The notes under the pieces are model-generated. The model had not been told where the DNA came from. It was given only the letters and a program-made list of their open reading frames with translations, and ran no database searches. A program made the translations under genes and the position numbers. Positions 23,170-36,463 of a DNA stretch of 64,000 nt are shown here, in pieces; the first letter of the stretch is position 1; every line of letters begins with the position of its first letter. The stretch spans positions 62,001 to 126,000 of the forward strand of contig JAJOHG010000037.1 in NCBI GenBank assembly GCA_021029095.1, read 5' to 3'. The DNA is from Phellopilus nigrolimitatus. Lineage: Eukaryota; Basidiomycota; Agaricomycetes; Hymenochaetales; Hymenochaetaceae.

Positions 23170-25045
23170 CTATGCCTTTCCAGGCCCGACGGCCATGAGC
23201 GCCTCCAGCCGCTCCTCGAGTCCGCGGCCGAGCCCCTCACGCTCCCACTCGCCACCAAGATCATCGCCCATGCCGCCCGTCGGCTCCTTCACGTCCGCCG
23301 CGGCAGCCAACACGCCGTCGAGCACGAGCGACGTGCGCGCGCTGCCTGCCATGCTCCCTGTCGCGCTCACGCTGCGGCTCCCCACGCCCACGCCGGACCC
23401 GACGCTCCCCATGCCTGAGCCGAGGCTCGAGAAGTTGTTCGTGCCGCTGCCGACGCAGAACTCGACACCCGGGATGTGCGGTGGCGGGTCGGCCGATGCT
23501 GGGCTCGTGAGCGACGCGAGCGGCCGCGTCGCGACGGGCGTGCTCGCGAGCATGTCATTGTAGGACAGGAAGGAAAGTCGCTTGTGCGCCGCCTGCGCCG
23601 GCGACGGAGGGTGTGATGACAACTGAGACTGGTGGGGGTGGCTGGTCGGAAGAGATACATGTGCGCCACGCGTGGGGCTCGACGGTTGCGACGTGAGTTG
23701 GCTGCTTCCGAAGACATTTGTGGTAGTCGGCGTAATAGGGGAGACTGCCGGGAACGGAAGTGGATGCGACGGATGCTCACGTGTTGTCGTTGTGGGAGAA
23801 CTTGCAGCGCTTTCGAAGGCCGTCGACCCTCCAACGGAGGTCGGGGGCGATGCCGGGCGCGCCGAGAAGTTGGTAGCCAGTGGCGGAGGCGAGTTTGCCT
23901 GCGAGCCGGCACGCGGTGGGCTCCCGCTAGCGCTAGCACCGAAACGACCGCCCGACGACGTGACAGATGCGGGTGAGAGCGGGACGGAGATGATGGAGGA
24001 CTGCACAGGGCTTGGGAGGTTGAGAAGCATGCTCGTGCGGGCAGCTCGGCCGCCCGCGCTCGCAGCGGGACTCGGGCTCCGGCTCCCACGGCCGACCGGG
24101 CTTCCGAGCGCACTTGTCGGCGCGGGCGCTTCGATGGCAATCTGTGCATCCTCGAGCTCATTGATAGGAGAAGTAAGCAGTGCGGCGGCGCTGTCGAGCA
24201 CGGAGGGGACACTGGCGTCAATGGGCTCGGTCGCCTTGGATCGAGGTGTGCGGTGCGGATTCGAGGGGTGAGAATGGGGAGCTAGGTGAGAAGGTGGGAG
24301 TTCGATGTCGCGCTCGAAGATAGCTGATGATGATGAATGTCTGAAAAGAGAATCAGTACCTTTGCAGAAGGGATGAAGGGATGAAAAAAAAAAATCGCTC
24401 GAGGTGCCACATCCACCGTCGTCGGACATAGGGGTCATCGCGCCACGGACTGCACAATGCACGAAACTCAACCGCAAGTCCCAGGCTAACCGAAACTCTT
24501 ATTGACGGACGGCTGAACAGACATCGGATCCCAACCGGACATGTGGCACCGTAGCATTCCCCAACCCTGCCCTTCACCCCATTCCATTCTTTAAAACAAA
24601 GAAAACAAAGACTCACACAGAAGTTGGCGAGGATGGAATCGACGCTGGAGACCGCGAGCCGAGGCGGTGGGGTGACGCGGACACAGACATGAGCGGATGT
24701 GCCGCCATGGGCCGCCCTGACCTGTCCGAAGACGCCGAGACAGTCCTGTCCTTCATCGGAGGCGCCATGTTCGGTATGGAGGTGATGTGCCTGAGGTCGC
24801 CTGCGTTCGTCGGTGGTGGATTTGTGTTCGATGGGGATGTGTTGGTTACCGTGAGCGAGGATGGAGGAAGATGCTGAGAGTTGGAGGGAAAGGATGGAGA
24901 GGCGGCAGATGCGGAGGAGGTTGCGGAAGTGGAGGCTAAGTGCGGGGACAAGTGATACCATCAGCTGGCCATCCGAGCCTCAAACGCAACGCGCTGAAAC
25001 GGAAACAAATAATGAAAACACACCTTGCATCGCGTCGAGGGCCAT
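23170..25045 (-). CDS. Ser/Pro/Ala-rich low-complexity fungal protein
   Basis: The gene probably starts MALDAMQ at 25045. It splices into a Ser/Thr/Pro-rich exon (about 24930-24612, including ITSIPNMAPPMKDRTVSASS and LGSRSPASIPSSP) and, after an intron of about 270 bp, into a large exon from about 24337 (HSSSSAIFERDIELPP) to the stop at 23170. The large exon includes HRTPRSKATEPIDASVPSVL, a KRLSFLSYNDMLASTPVATR segment and an acidic, charged end, GGEWEREGLGRGLEERLEAL. The conserved patches (RLSFLSYND, GGEWEREGLGRGLEERLE) recur in uncharacterised Agaricomycete proteins. No enzyme fold, signal peptide or membrane segment is evident; most of the chain should be disordered. The function is unknown. 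The exon 1/exon 2 boundary has alternatives. Confidence 0.65.
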
Positions 25046-25329
25046 CTGCAATCTTCGTCGTCGTTGATTTAAACGTTGACAGCGTCGAGCAAAGAAATTT
25101 CTGAGAGAAAAAAAAATAGGAAACGGGTGCGTTGGGATGGCGGTGTAATGAAGACCAGCGAGCAAAGCGACGGCGGCCTTTTATGATCCAACAGCCACAA
25201 AAGGAATATGCTTAGTCAGATGACAGTGGCTTTGTTTACATAATCCATAATAGCGACAAATATATGGTGCTCCGAGTTAATGACGAATTGTCTTTCTCAG
25301 CCACAGCAGCCACAGCAAGACATATAGTC

Positions 25330-26638
25330 ATGCTCCAAAATGCACCAGTGGGGAATGGAGTGCAGCTTACGTACATCGATTCCGGTCCACCTTCTGATAC
25401 GCCCTACACGACTATTGTCATTGTGCATGGTCACTCGTACCACGCCCGTGTGCACCTCTTTCTCCTATTTTCTTCGTTTCTTGAATTTGATATTCGATTT
25501 CAGGAAACTTCGCCCGTCTCATCCCACGCGCCCCGGCCCACAACCTGCGCGTGATCGCGCTCAACCGACGAGCGTACCCCGGCTCCACGCCCCTCGGGCC
25601 GGCTGATCTCGCACTCCTCGATAACACAGATGACGAAAAGCACACCGCTTTCTTGCGCGCCCGCGGAGAAGAGATTGCCATATTCTTGGTCTGGGCGATT
25701 GAAAATCTGAAAGTATCGCCCGCCGGTCTGTCCGGCGGAGGCATCGCTCTAGTAGGATGGTCCCTCGGGACTGCGATAACACTTGCCTTCCTCCGTCACC
25801 TCCCCGAGTACGCTCCCGCGATAATAGACGCACTCGAGCCGTATCTCAAAACATTTTTTATATACGGTGAACCTTCATAAAGCCAAAACATTACTTTTAC
25901 TATTTCTCACATACACTTCCTACTCTCCGAACCTATATTAGAGTCCGCGTACGCAACTCTCGGCTATCCCGCCCCTCCTAGCGGGTATCACCCCTTCCAA
26001 GACACAGACATCGCCGACCTCCCCGCGCCCGCTCGTTCCGAGGCCTTCACCGCCTGGCTTGCCTCCTACTTCTCGCACCCTTGCTATGCAGCAAACCCTC
26101 CACAAAGGCTCTCTCTCTCGCTCCTCCAACTCCGTTCCCCTGCTCCCTCGGAGTCTGAGACTTTCCACCCGCCCTCACACACAAACATCAACCCACCTGC
26201 GTTCGCCGCGAGTGCGGACTCTGTTGCAGGCGAGCACGCCGAGAAGGCGTTTTATGGCGCCGTCCGCGGGCAGACACTGAAGGACCAGCTCATCGGCGCC
26301 ATTTGCGGTGCCCCAAACACGGCACAACCGCCACCACTACCACACCTTAGGCTCGTACACGTCACCTGCACGCGTTCGCTGTGGACCATCCAATGGGGCA
26401 CGTGGGCGTTTCGCGCGGAGCTCGCGCGCTGGGAAGATCAAGAAGGTACTGAAAGGCGCGTTAGGCCGGTCGAGTTCGTCCAGATCGAGGGGGCGAATCA
26501 TTTTGTGAGCCCTTTCCTCTATCACCTGTTGATGGGCGATCAACGACTATTTAAATTTCGATGCAGTGGCACTGGGATGATCCCGATGCGTTTTTGGCGC
26601 TCGTGTCTGACAAAGCCCAATCGCGAGAGGAAGTGTGA
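25330..26638 (+). CDS. Alpha/beta-hydrolase
   Basis: Four exons join in frame: 25330-25447, 25504-25866, 25942-26504 and 26567-26638, about 371 aa. The N-terminus shows the strand and oxyanion region, GVQLTYIDSGPP then IVIVHGHSYHARNFARLIP. The nucleophile elbow is VGWSLGTAITLAFL (G-W-S-L-G), and a late GANHFWHWDDPDAFLALV carries the catalytic His region. The family (small fungal alpha/beta-hydrolases starting with a YIDSGPP strand) acts on unknown esters or amides. No signal peptide is seen, so it is probably cytosolic. An upstream in-frame ATG at 25264 would add 22 residues. The 25330 start matches the family's short N-terminus better. Confidence 0.83.
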
Positions 26639-27227
26639 GCACATCGAGTCTGGAATCGCGAGTCCATATGACACGTCTGATTATAACTATCGGCTAACGT
26701 AACTTTGATCTGATTGTCGCTGAATCTCCAATCTTCGTAACGACTAGGCACCCAACGCTACATTTGAAGCGCGGCAGTATCTGAATCCCTGAATTTTACA
26801 CGGGCAGAGCAGAAGCTCAGCAGGAATCTCACTCGAAGTCTTCTTGTTCTGTCTCTTAGCCACAGCTAGCTCACTTGGGCTGATATGCGATCATCGTACT
26901 TAGAACTCTTGTCTCGCAATCTTTCTCAGGTCTCATTTAGTGTGCAAGCTTATCTGCGAAGACTGCTGGAATTCATCCGCTTGTGCTCCACGCCTCGCTC
27001 GTTCTCGATAGGAGCCTCCCTTCGCTCAGTCAATCAAGGGTACAGATAAAAAGGCCGAGGGGTGCCTCTTACTTGGACGTACTATTTGTGTACGCAAAAT
27101 CTGCTCGGCCTAATGGATCACTACTCTAGAACAATCGAGGAAACAACGATGATACCGCAAAAATCATGACAGCCAGAACTACTTAGACTTCATCGTTGAA
27201 CTCCATAGACGACGAGTGTGCAGACGG
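26639..27227. other. Intergenic region, no gene seen
   Basis: Nothing recognisable. It ends where homology to the ABC transporter begins (about 27228), which marks one end of the inverted duplication. Confidence 0.5.
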
Positions 27228-27897
27228 AAAGGCGTTTTCGCAGCTCATCGAGGAATACGGTGTCTTGGAAACCGAGGAAGGAGATGAAGCGTCCGAGGAC
27301 GCAGTTGTCAGAACAAAGCCTAAAACTAACTCACAGGATATTGACTCCCCAGGAAAGCCCCAGGAGGGAAAGGCCAAGGCCCTGTTGATGTCAGAAGAGG
27401 AGCGTAACAGAGGTGCTGTTCCGTTTTCGATCTACAACCAATACTTGAAACACGCAGGCGGCGCATTCTGGGCGCCGGTGATTATCCTACTACTGACGCT
27501 CATGCAGGGAGCCTCAGGTGAGTGTTTATATCAGGTGCTCGTAGCTATTTGCTCACATTTGTTCTTTGCTAGTTGGAAACAATCTTTTCCTTGGTTTCTG
27601 GACCGCCGAGAGCATACGCGGCTTCTCCGAATCAGACTACATGGGCGTTTATTCAGCTTTTGGAATCGCCCAAGCCGTCTTCTCCTTCATCGTGAGCTTC
27701 ACATTCAGGTGATTTGAGATGTATTATGATTACGGAGTTGCCATGTACTAAATATTCTTACTTTCGCGCCTGTCAACAGCATGGTCGGGCTTTACGCCAG
27801 TCTGTGACTATTCAAGGCTGCCTTGACGGGCGTGCTACGCTCACCTTTGTCGTTTTTCGATACAACACCAACGGGTAAGCGCACAATTGATCTTGAA
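27228..27897 (+). pseudogene. Internal fragment of an ABCC transporter (third copy)
   Basis: Homologous to the linker and start of the second membrane domain of the two larger ABC genes (for example 42190-41570 on the minus strand). It reads [20 protein letters not shown], then MSEEERNRGAVPFSIYNQYL, then a membrane segment FWAPVIILLLTLMQG. In the following exon the codon CGA of the other copies (ASLRLFKAAL) is TGA near 27808, a nonsense change by C-to-T transition at a CpG. The fragment stops inside the next intron, at about 27897, where an AT-rich repeat element begins. Both nucleotide-binding domains are absent, so this copy cannot be functional. Confidence 0.85.
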
Positions 27898-30143
27898 CTG
27901 GCATGAACCAGGTCCAAAGCCAAACAAGACTGTCAGTTTGGTTCCAGTTCTGGTTTGGCTCAGGAATGTTGCTGAAAAATGTGATCCAGTCTTAGCAAAT
28001 TTGCACCCTAAACGGAGCCATCGGCATTACAAGGTGAGTTTCGCGAAAGTTGAACCAAAACTAAACTAGACCAACCTGTTCGTTTTGGTTTTGGGCCTGG
28101 ACAAACCACAACAAACCGAACCTCAACATCACTAGAGTAGGATCGCAGTTTGGGTCAATGCGAAGATATGTAATCCCAAAGACATAGTTAGAGTGGGTCA
28201 GTTCAATCAGACTTGGACTTCATCACAATCTATTAAGAGGTCGTCTGTCACCAGTGCTACCATCATAGCAGCATAAAAGCAGGCACTTCTCGACTAATAG
28301 CAAAGTGCAAAGTGGTTCTAGCTTTGCAGTAATCTGTCGTTATGCGCACTGTGGGCATCAGCCCGGTATCCCCTTGCCTACTAGCCAAATGGCTGTTTTA
28401 TTTTACATTGTCTTTCTCCACACAGTGAACTCTAACTTCTACTGTATTGCATAAATAAAATGACTATTTGGCTAGGCAAGAGGAAATTAGAAAACTATCT
28501 TTGCAGCAGCATACTTGTGATTTGTAAATAAACACATGATGTCAAGCCTTCTCAGAGACAGAATGATTTGCAAAATGGGTACATATCATGTATGCAGAAG
28601 CATAGCAACTACCCAAAACATATGCTAGCTTGAGATTTTGGCTCTGTGTATCATTGCAACTATTATGTATCATTGGAAAACTATTTAGGAAGCATGGGAA
28701 ATATGTAGCAAATTTGCTCTTCAAGAAGCACTATCATAGTAGCAATCCTATTTGTGCTCCAGGTATTTAAGGAGCATACATGATCTACCAGATGCTTCAC
28801 AAACAAAACCTATCAGGCCAAAACTTTCTATATATCAAGTCAATTTTTTAACACAGCTTCAAACATGGCATTTGCAACTTTGGACACTGTAGATGGCCTC
28901 AATACTGCCATTAAATCAAGTGAGTTCAAGTCGAATTCTCTTTCCAGGTGTAGGCAATAGGCAACATTCTGACTGAGTTGCACATGGACTTGACAGTATT
29001 GAACAGATACATGATGAAAGTTAAAGTTACTCAAGCAGCGACAAGAACATGGCGTCCTACACCTCCTGGACCATATGTTGCATTGGTTGCAACAAGTACG
29101 TATCTTTTAGTATTCAAAATGCTATGTACTGTCTTCTAACATTTTGCCTGTCCATATGTTACATTAACAGTTGCAAGGGATAACTGGCATCCCAATGCTA
29201 GAAACTTCTATGCAGGGTTAGTCCCAGACACTATTCGACGTATTGTTGTGCCAGAGAGCGGAAAGGAACCCTGTGAAGATCAAGTTGAAGTGCTAGCAAA
29301 GTTCCTTTTTAAACTTGCCTCTGAAGAGATTGAAGCTAGGAAGAACAGAGGAGAAGAGTATGGAGAACTCACAGAGGTAGTTTCTAAACTTCCTGACATG
29401 CACCCAAAACTGTTACTGTGAATTAGTGGGTCCAGTAGTGGAAGTGTTTAGGAGCAAGATATATAAACAGGTGGAACGGGATAGGCACGCAGGAGTCTTA
29501 GCACACTAGAATTACTCGGAGAAAGACCAGATCAATTTGTTACCCCGGAGGGAAAGAGACGCTCTAAACTTCTAACGCTTCCTCACTCTTACTTTCCGTT
29601 TGAGTTTGCTGTGAATAATAAGGCAGAGCTTTGCGAACATTTCGATGTGGCTATAGACGTGGAATGCAATCTGGACATGTGTTCGTATTTGGGAATGTGA
29701 AAGCCACTGAAGAACATCCATTTCACATACGGTACTTATGCGTTTTATTTTATCCTCCGATAGAAAAAAGTGCAGAGAGCATGTGTCCGCTGACTTTACC
29801 ATGGTGTGGAAATCGCATTTTGATTTCTGTTTGCAGACGCGGCCGACAACGGCTGCTGCGCCGAGAACTGGCGAGCCGCAGATGGAACATCACAGTCGAA
29901 ATGGTTTGGTGTGGCACATGTTGATCTTATTTACTTAATTCTGCTTGCACACCGTGTTCGATTTCTTCACGCGAAATTAGGCCTGAACTGCACGTTAGCG
30001 CCATCGAGCTCAGCATGTTTCCCCGTCGCATGCCAGGATTGTCAAATAAATAAATGAATGAATAAATACTATATTGAGTGGGGGCTTTGAGTGGGGGCTG
30101 CTATCGATATACGGAACAAAAATGTACGCCCAGGCTTGGATGC
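27898..30143. repeat. AT-rich repeat element (left copy) with unknown small gene
   Basis: AT-rich DNA starting CTGGCATGAACCAGGTCCAA, matching 51244-53490 in inverted orientation. It includes a segment around 28740-28870 (GCTTCACAAACAAAACCTAT) that is also found diverged near 36830 and 38470. A stretch at 29420-29580 with ATATATAAACAGG and TTGTTACCCCGGAGGG resembles a solo LTR or promoter, but paired ends were not proven. A short AAAT/GAAT microsatellite lies at about 30046-30070. Confidence 0.6.
28865..29421 (+). CDS. Unknown small protein carried in the AT-rich repeat (copy 1)
   Basis: Two exons join well: 28954-29095 (AIGNILTELHMDLTVLNRYM, ending ALVAT) and, after an intron with GTACGT..ACAG ends, 29171-29421 (ARDNWHPNARNFYAGLVPD, DQVEVLAKFLFKLAS, ending at TGA 29419-29421). 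An upstream exon from ATG 28865 (MAFATLDTVDGLNTAIKSS) is likely, but its junction phase to the next exon is unresolved. The family is not recognised; there is no signal or membrane segment, and the C-terminal half looks helical. An almost identical copy is at 51979-52545 (-), and a diverged relative is at 36230-36463 (-). The preserved coding frame between copies suggests selection or a very recent duplication. Confidence 0.45.
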
Positions 30144-32416
<2,273 letters not shown>

Positions 32417-32594
32417 GGCTAGTTGGGTGTTGAGTATTCGATTGATGTCTCTATGCTCTCCGCCTCTTTATACGTGACCATCGCCATTAAGCCGCGAGGG
32501 CTTTTCATAGAGTGCCGAGCGTCGTCGTTTGCAGGCGGCACGACGAAGCCCTCGCCGCGCGTCGACCGGCGAAGACGAGACGACTTCATGGCTA

Positions 32595-33110
32595 TCAGAC
32601 ATTGACTTCGAAAAAGATGCGCCCGTGCTTGTTGGCGGCGGTGTCGATGATGCGCGGAACGACTCGGAAAAGCAACACCAATGTGCATGTACATGTACTT
32701 ACGTATTCCACAAAGGCGTCAAGTCCTGCGATCAAACAACTTGCATTTTTCCCTTTCGAAAGCTGTGTTTGACCTCGGACCCTCCTAATCACTCGCGAAG
32801 CCCGCATTCTGCGAAAGACCATCTGACGCGCCTTTTCGCATGGTCCCTCGCGGGCCAGCCGTCTCCGTCTCAATCCAAGGTCTGCACCAGCCGTTTTCGA
32901 CCGGTCTCTTTCTCCCGCCCATGACGATCGCCTGCCCATAGCACGCTGGGTGAAGCTGACGGCCTCCGCGAACGCAGGTCCTGCGGTGCGATAGTCTATA
33001 AGATTGCCGCCGGTGCGTCCCAGACCGTGCGCCATCGTGTGTCGTATGTAAAAAGGCCTGCGCGGGCGCGTCAGCAGAAAGGTGGAAAGAAAAAAAAAAA
33101 GCGGGGACAA
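32595..33110 (-). other. Region upstream of monooxygenase E, homologous to 47840-48280
   Basis: An open frame contains MAHGLGRTGGNLIDYRTAGP; the corresponding place in the right arm (47880 onward, +) reads LHGLGRAGDTRLAYGAAGRA. The two regions share patches such as GCTGGCCCGCGA and AGTGATTAGGAGG, but the frames diverge. No known family is recognised. This may be a degraded exon or an untranslated segment that travelled with the monooxygenase duplication. Confidence 0.35.
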
Positions 33111-33337
33111 TTGAAAATATGAAGCAGCGTGATCGGACGTAAGTACGCGGAGTCAGAGTGCGAGCGCAGGGCGCCAGCAGGTATGTCCGCCCGCCATTGA
33201 CTCGCTGAAAAACGAGGCGCGGGGGCGCGCATGGAAGGGGATAGATTATAACGCGATATGCATTTTATTAGCGGGCGAGACATACACGATACAGGAAAAA
33301 AAAGAGACACGAAAGAGAAAATAAGACCCGGCCAACG

Positions 33338-33954
33338 CTAGCCCCACGCGGCGGTCGTGCTGCGGGACGAGCAAAGTGCGAGCGCCTCGTCAGCAGGGGC
33401 GGGGACGGGAGGGGGCACACGCACGCACCTGTAGTTGACGATGAGGTGGCCGTCGGTCTGGAAGGACTTGAAGAGGTTGGAGACTGTGTCGTCGGGGGCG
33501 GGGGAGAACGCGAGGTTGATGTAGGTGAAGAGGGCGTCGGCGCTCTTCCAGCCGAGCTCCTTGCGCAGGAACTGGATGACCGTCTGGAAGCGGTTGCTCG
33601 CCGTGATCTTGTAGAAGTTCTGCTTCATGATCGGCGCGTTGCCCACCGCCTTGAACCGCACAACCACTGCCCGCACCGTCGGTCAGTACGTTGTAGCCGG
33701 AGAGACCGCCGCCGCCACGCACCCTTCGACGCGTCGCGCGCCTTGTACGTCTCCAGCACCGAGAGCGCCTCCGCGCTCGCCGCGGGGGCCTCGCCACGCG
33801 CGCCGCCGGGCCCCAGCGCGCCCCCCGCGCGCCCCGGCGACGCGGGCGCAGACAGCGGTGTCCCGCTCATCCGATCGTGTGTGTTCGTGCGTCGAGTTTC
33901 GGCGGGATAGGACTCGAGGAGGTCCGTCGGCGTGGAGGCGGAAGGGCGACGCAC
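33338..33954 (-). CDS. ATG12: Autophagy ubiquitin-like protein Atg12
   Basis: Three exons, 33954-33723, 33666-33429 and 33359-33338, joined by introns of 56 and 69 bp. The C-terminal ubiquitin-like domain is highly conserved: [48 protein letters not shown] and the ending VNYSTTAAWG. The required C-terminal Gly is the last residue before TAG. Atg12 is activated by Atg7/Atg10 and conjugated through this Gly to Atg5, driving Atg8 lipidation in autophagosome formation. The N-terminal 70-odd residues are a Pro/Ala/Gly-rich, disordered extension. The start may be at 33954 (MRRPSAST) or at the internal ATG 33868-33870 (MSGTPLSA). It is divergently paired with triosephosphate isomerase. Confidence 0.93.
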
Positions 33955-34131
33955 GCTGCGGCCGTTGGCGACGCGGGGCGTGGTTAAGCCGGCAGCGGCC
34001 GAGACCGCCTAGGAGCCGCATACACCCGCATCGATCTCTCTCCATCCCATCCTCTCTCCAATTCATCCTCTCCATCCTCTCCTCACCACCTCCCACCTCC
34101 CACATCCCATCCCAATCAACCCAACGCAACC
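33955..34131. promoter_or_regulatory. Divergent ATG12-TPI1 intergenic promoter
   Basis: Only 177 bp separate the two start codons (fewer than 265 if the internal ATG12 start is used). The TPI side is pyrimidine-rich (repeated CTCTCCATCC and CCCATC tracts at 34030-34110), typical of highly expressed fungal housekeeping promoters. No TATA box is evident. Confidence 0.55.
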
Positions 34132-35070
34132 ATGCCGCGCCAGTTCTTCGTCGGCGGGAACTTCAAGATGAACCCCGCCTCGCTCGCGGCCAAGCGGTCG
34201 CTGCTCTCCGCGCTCGCGGGCGCCGAGCTCGACCCCGCAACGGAGGTCGTCGTCGCGCCGCCCGCGCTGTACCTCCTCCCCGCGCAGGCGATCCTGCGCT
34301 CCGCGGGCTCGCCCGTAAAACTCGCCGCGCAGAACTGCAGCCAGGAGAAGGACGGCGCGTTCACCGGCGAGATCAGGTGCGTCCCGCCCGCCCGCACATA
34401 GCTGAACGGCCGTATTTACGCCTCCGCCCAGCCCGCTGCAGCTCGCCGATGCCGAGATCCCCTACGTCATCCTCGGTGCGCCCTCTCTCTCGCCTGCCAC
34501 GCCCCGCTAACCCCGTCCCCGCCAGGCCACTCCGAGCGGCGCACGCTCTTCGGCGAGTCCTCCGCGCTCGTCGCCGCCAAGACGCGCGCCGCGCTCGCCG
34601 CGGGGCTGCGCGTGATCCTCTGCGTCGGCGAGACGCTCGCGGAGCGCGAGGCGGGGTCCACGCTGGCCGTCGTGTCCGCGCAGCTGCGCGCCGCCGTCGA
34701 CGTGCTCGACGCGGGGAGCTGGGAGAAGGTCGTCGTCGCGTATGAGCCCGTGTGGGCGATCGGCACCGGGAAAGTGGCGAGCGCCGCGCAGGCGCAGGAG
34801 GTCCATAAGGAGGTGCGCGCGTTCCTCGCGGCGGAGGTTACGCCGGGCGTCGCGGACGCGACGCGCGTGATTTATGGCGGGAGTGTGTCCGCGAAGAACT
34901 GCGCGGAGCTCGGTGCGTTCGCTTCCTCTTTTTTGCGTGTGTGGGACGGCGCGCTGATCCTGTGCGTTTGCGCCGGACTAGCCGCGCAGCCGGACATCGA
35001 CGGCTTCCTCGTCGGCGGCGCGTCGCTCAAGCCCGAGTTCGTGCAGATCGTCAACGTGAACAGGAAGTAG
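34132..35070 (+). CDS. TPI1: Triosephosphate isomerase
   Basis: Four exons, 34132-34376, 34432-34475, 34526-34912 and 34982-35070, giving about 254 aa, the normal family length. The TIM-barrel catalytic set is complete: [10 protein letters not shown] (Asn and Lys), YVILGHSERR (His electrophile), [15 protein letters not shown] (Glu base and start of flexible loop 6) and [11 protein letters not shown] plus [13 protein letters not shown] (phosphate-binding). It interconverts dihydroxyacetone phosphate and glyceraldehyde-3-phosphate in glycolysis. Codon use is strongly GC3-biased, as expected of a highly expressed gene, unlike the AT-rich repeats downstream. It is the clearest intact housekeeping gene in the window. 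Confidence 0.97.
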
Positions 35071-35620
35071 AGAGCGCGCTCGTGTATCAGAAGAGAAGAG
35101 GAGAGAAGAACTATACGTGTATTACGGCGTGTGCAACAAGAACAAAACGATACATAAAGCCAGTGTATATGTACATACATAACCCGCAAATCTCGCAATG
35201 CCAGACCCACTCCACATCTCCGCGTCTCCGCACCTGAGTCGTGCAACGCACGATATCAGTCCCGCCGTGCACGCGGGCGTCGGTCAGCGCAGCGCCGCCC
35301 CAAGCTAAGCCAGCGTGCGCGTGCCCCGGCAGAGCGGCGCAGTGTACCGGCCAGCACACCGCGCCGTCCAGAAAACAAATAAATAGATAAGAAACCATTT
35401 TTGTGTATGCTTTGCAGGTGCACGACGTAGCAGGACTGTGCCGGACCGGGCGGCTGGCGGAGGGCGGCCGGCGGGCGGGGTAACGGGCGCAACCCCAAAT
35501 TCGGCACTACACAATACATCTCCAGCCGGCCCCGGGCCGCATCACCATATAAAGTCTAAGTCAGCCTTTATTGTGCTGAAATAAGGCAGTTGGAAATTGA
35601 GACAAGTATTCTCACCATGG
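35071..35620. other. TPI1 3' flank, no gene seen
   Basis: Contains the TPI1 3' UTR (ACATAAAGCCAG near 35151) and GC-rich sequence, without a supportable reading frame. The base composition switches abruptly to AT-rich repeat DNA near 35545-35600. Confidence 0.5.
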
Positions 35621-35637
35621 CATGGTTTGAGAAGCTA

Positions 35638-36075
35638 AGGGCCTGCTCGGCTCCAGGAGTTGTGCAGCCTCCACCACCCAAATTTGCAACCGGTGATTGG
35701 GAAGTCACCAGTTGGCCAACCTCAGCCAAAATGAGTGCTCAGTGTTGTGACCCAACGGCTTCTGTGCGTGACTTTCTTCCTCTAGGCTGTCGGTGCTTTG
35801 TTAACTTATGCATATCAACAAACAGAAAGGTCCAAATTATTTTGCTATCTACATTCACCACAATTTTCTATGACCTATTTGTTTATATGCATTGGTTAGA
35901 GGCCATATGGGTCTACAGATGTTGTATCATAGATTTTTTACTTGTCAGCTTTTTCTTTTCACTGAAAACTTTAGTAATAATAATGATTAAAATGCATTGG
36001 CTCAGACTAGTGTAGAAGTCTCCAGCCCTGGGTTGCCCAGCCAGTGACTGCACAACTCCTGGAGCTGAGCAGGCC
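35638..36075. mobile_element. Non-autonomous element with imperfect terminal inverted repeats
   Basis: The left end, GGGCCTGCTCGGCTCCAGGA.. through GTTGTGCAG, is repeated in inverted orientation at 36044-36075 (CTGCACAACTCC..GGCCC), with about one mismatch in 29. The 440-bp interior is AT-rich and has no transposase frame. A target-site duplication was not identified. Confidence 0.6.
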
Positions 36076-36229
36076 CTGTGAGTTGCTTCCTGCCCCCAGG
36101 TAACAGATAGGAATGAAACATTCTTCTGTTTTTTTTATTTGATAAATTCTACTGTGCAAAGATTGTTTGCTGGTTTAACTTCAACTTATATAATGTGCAT
36201 CTAATCCTACTAGTAACACTGGCAACTCA

Positions 36230-36463
36230 TCATAATTGTAAATCTGGATGTGCATGATGAAGAATTTTACGGCTGTCCGAGAGGTCTTTGCAGCGGTTTA
36301 TGTCATCTTCATAATCTATCAGCACAGAGATAACTTTATCAAGCATTCTGGCAAGTACTTCAACTTTATCTTGAATTAACCTGCCATCCTGTTCCATTAC
36401 CACAGTTTTTGTTAAAAGTGCTTCTTCAACTGGGGTTTGAGGATTGTTTATAATTTTATTCAT
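36230..36463 (-). pseudogene. Diverged relic of the repeat-borne small protein family
   Basis: A 77-codon frame contains DKVEVLARMLDKVISVLIDY and ends HHAHPDLQL. This aligns in order with DQVEVLAKFLFKLASEE..MHPKLLL of the small proteins at 28865-29421 and 51979-52545. Upstream exons were not found, so it is probably a remnant. It shows that the family is older than the recent duplication. Confidence 0.45.

Noticed and set aside
23632..24271. Long open frames on the + strand opposite the Ser/Pro-rich gene
   Set aside because: They are antisense shadows of a GC-rich, low-complexity coding exon; the minus-strand frame has the conserved patches.
29420..29580. Solo LTR with TATA-like sequence
   Set aside because: Matching TG..CA ends, a target duplication, primer-binding site and internal gag/pol sequence were not found; left only as a note in the repeat entry.
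33627..34745. A 372-codon + strand frame spanning ATG12 and TPI1
   Set aside because: Arg/Ala/Pro-rich composition typical of an out-of-frame read through GC-rich exons; it crosses the real ATG12 and TPI1 exons.
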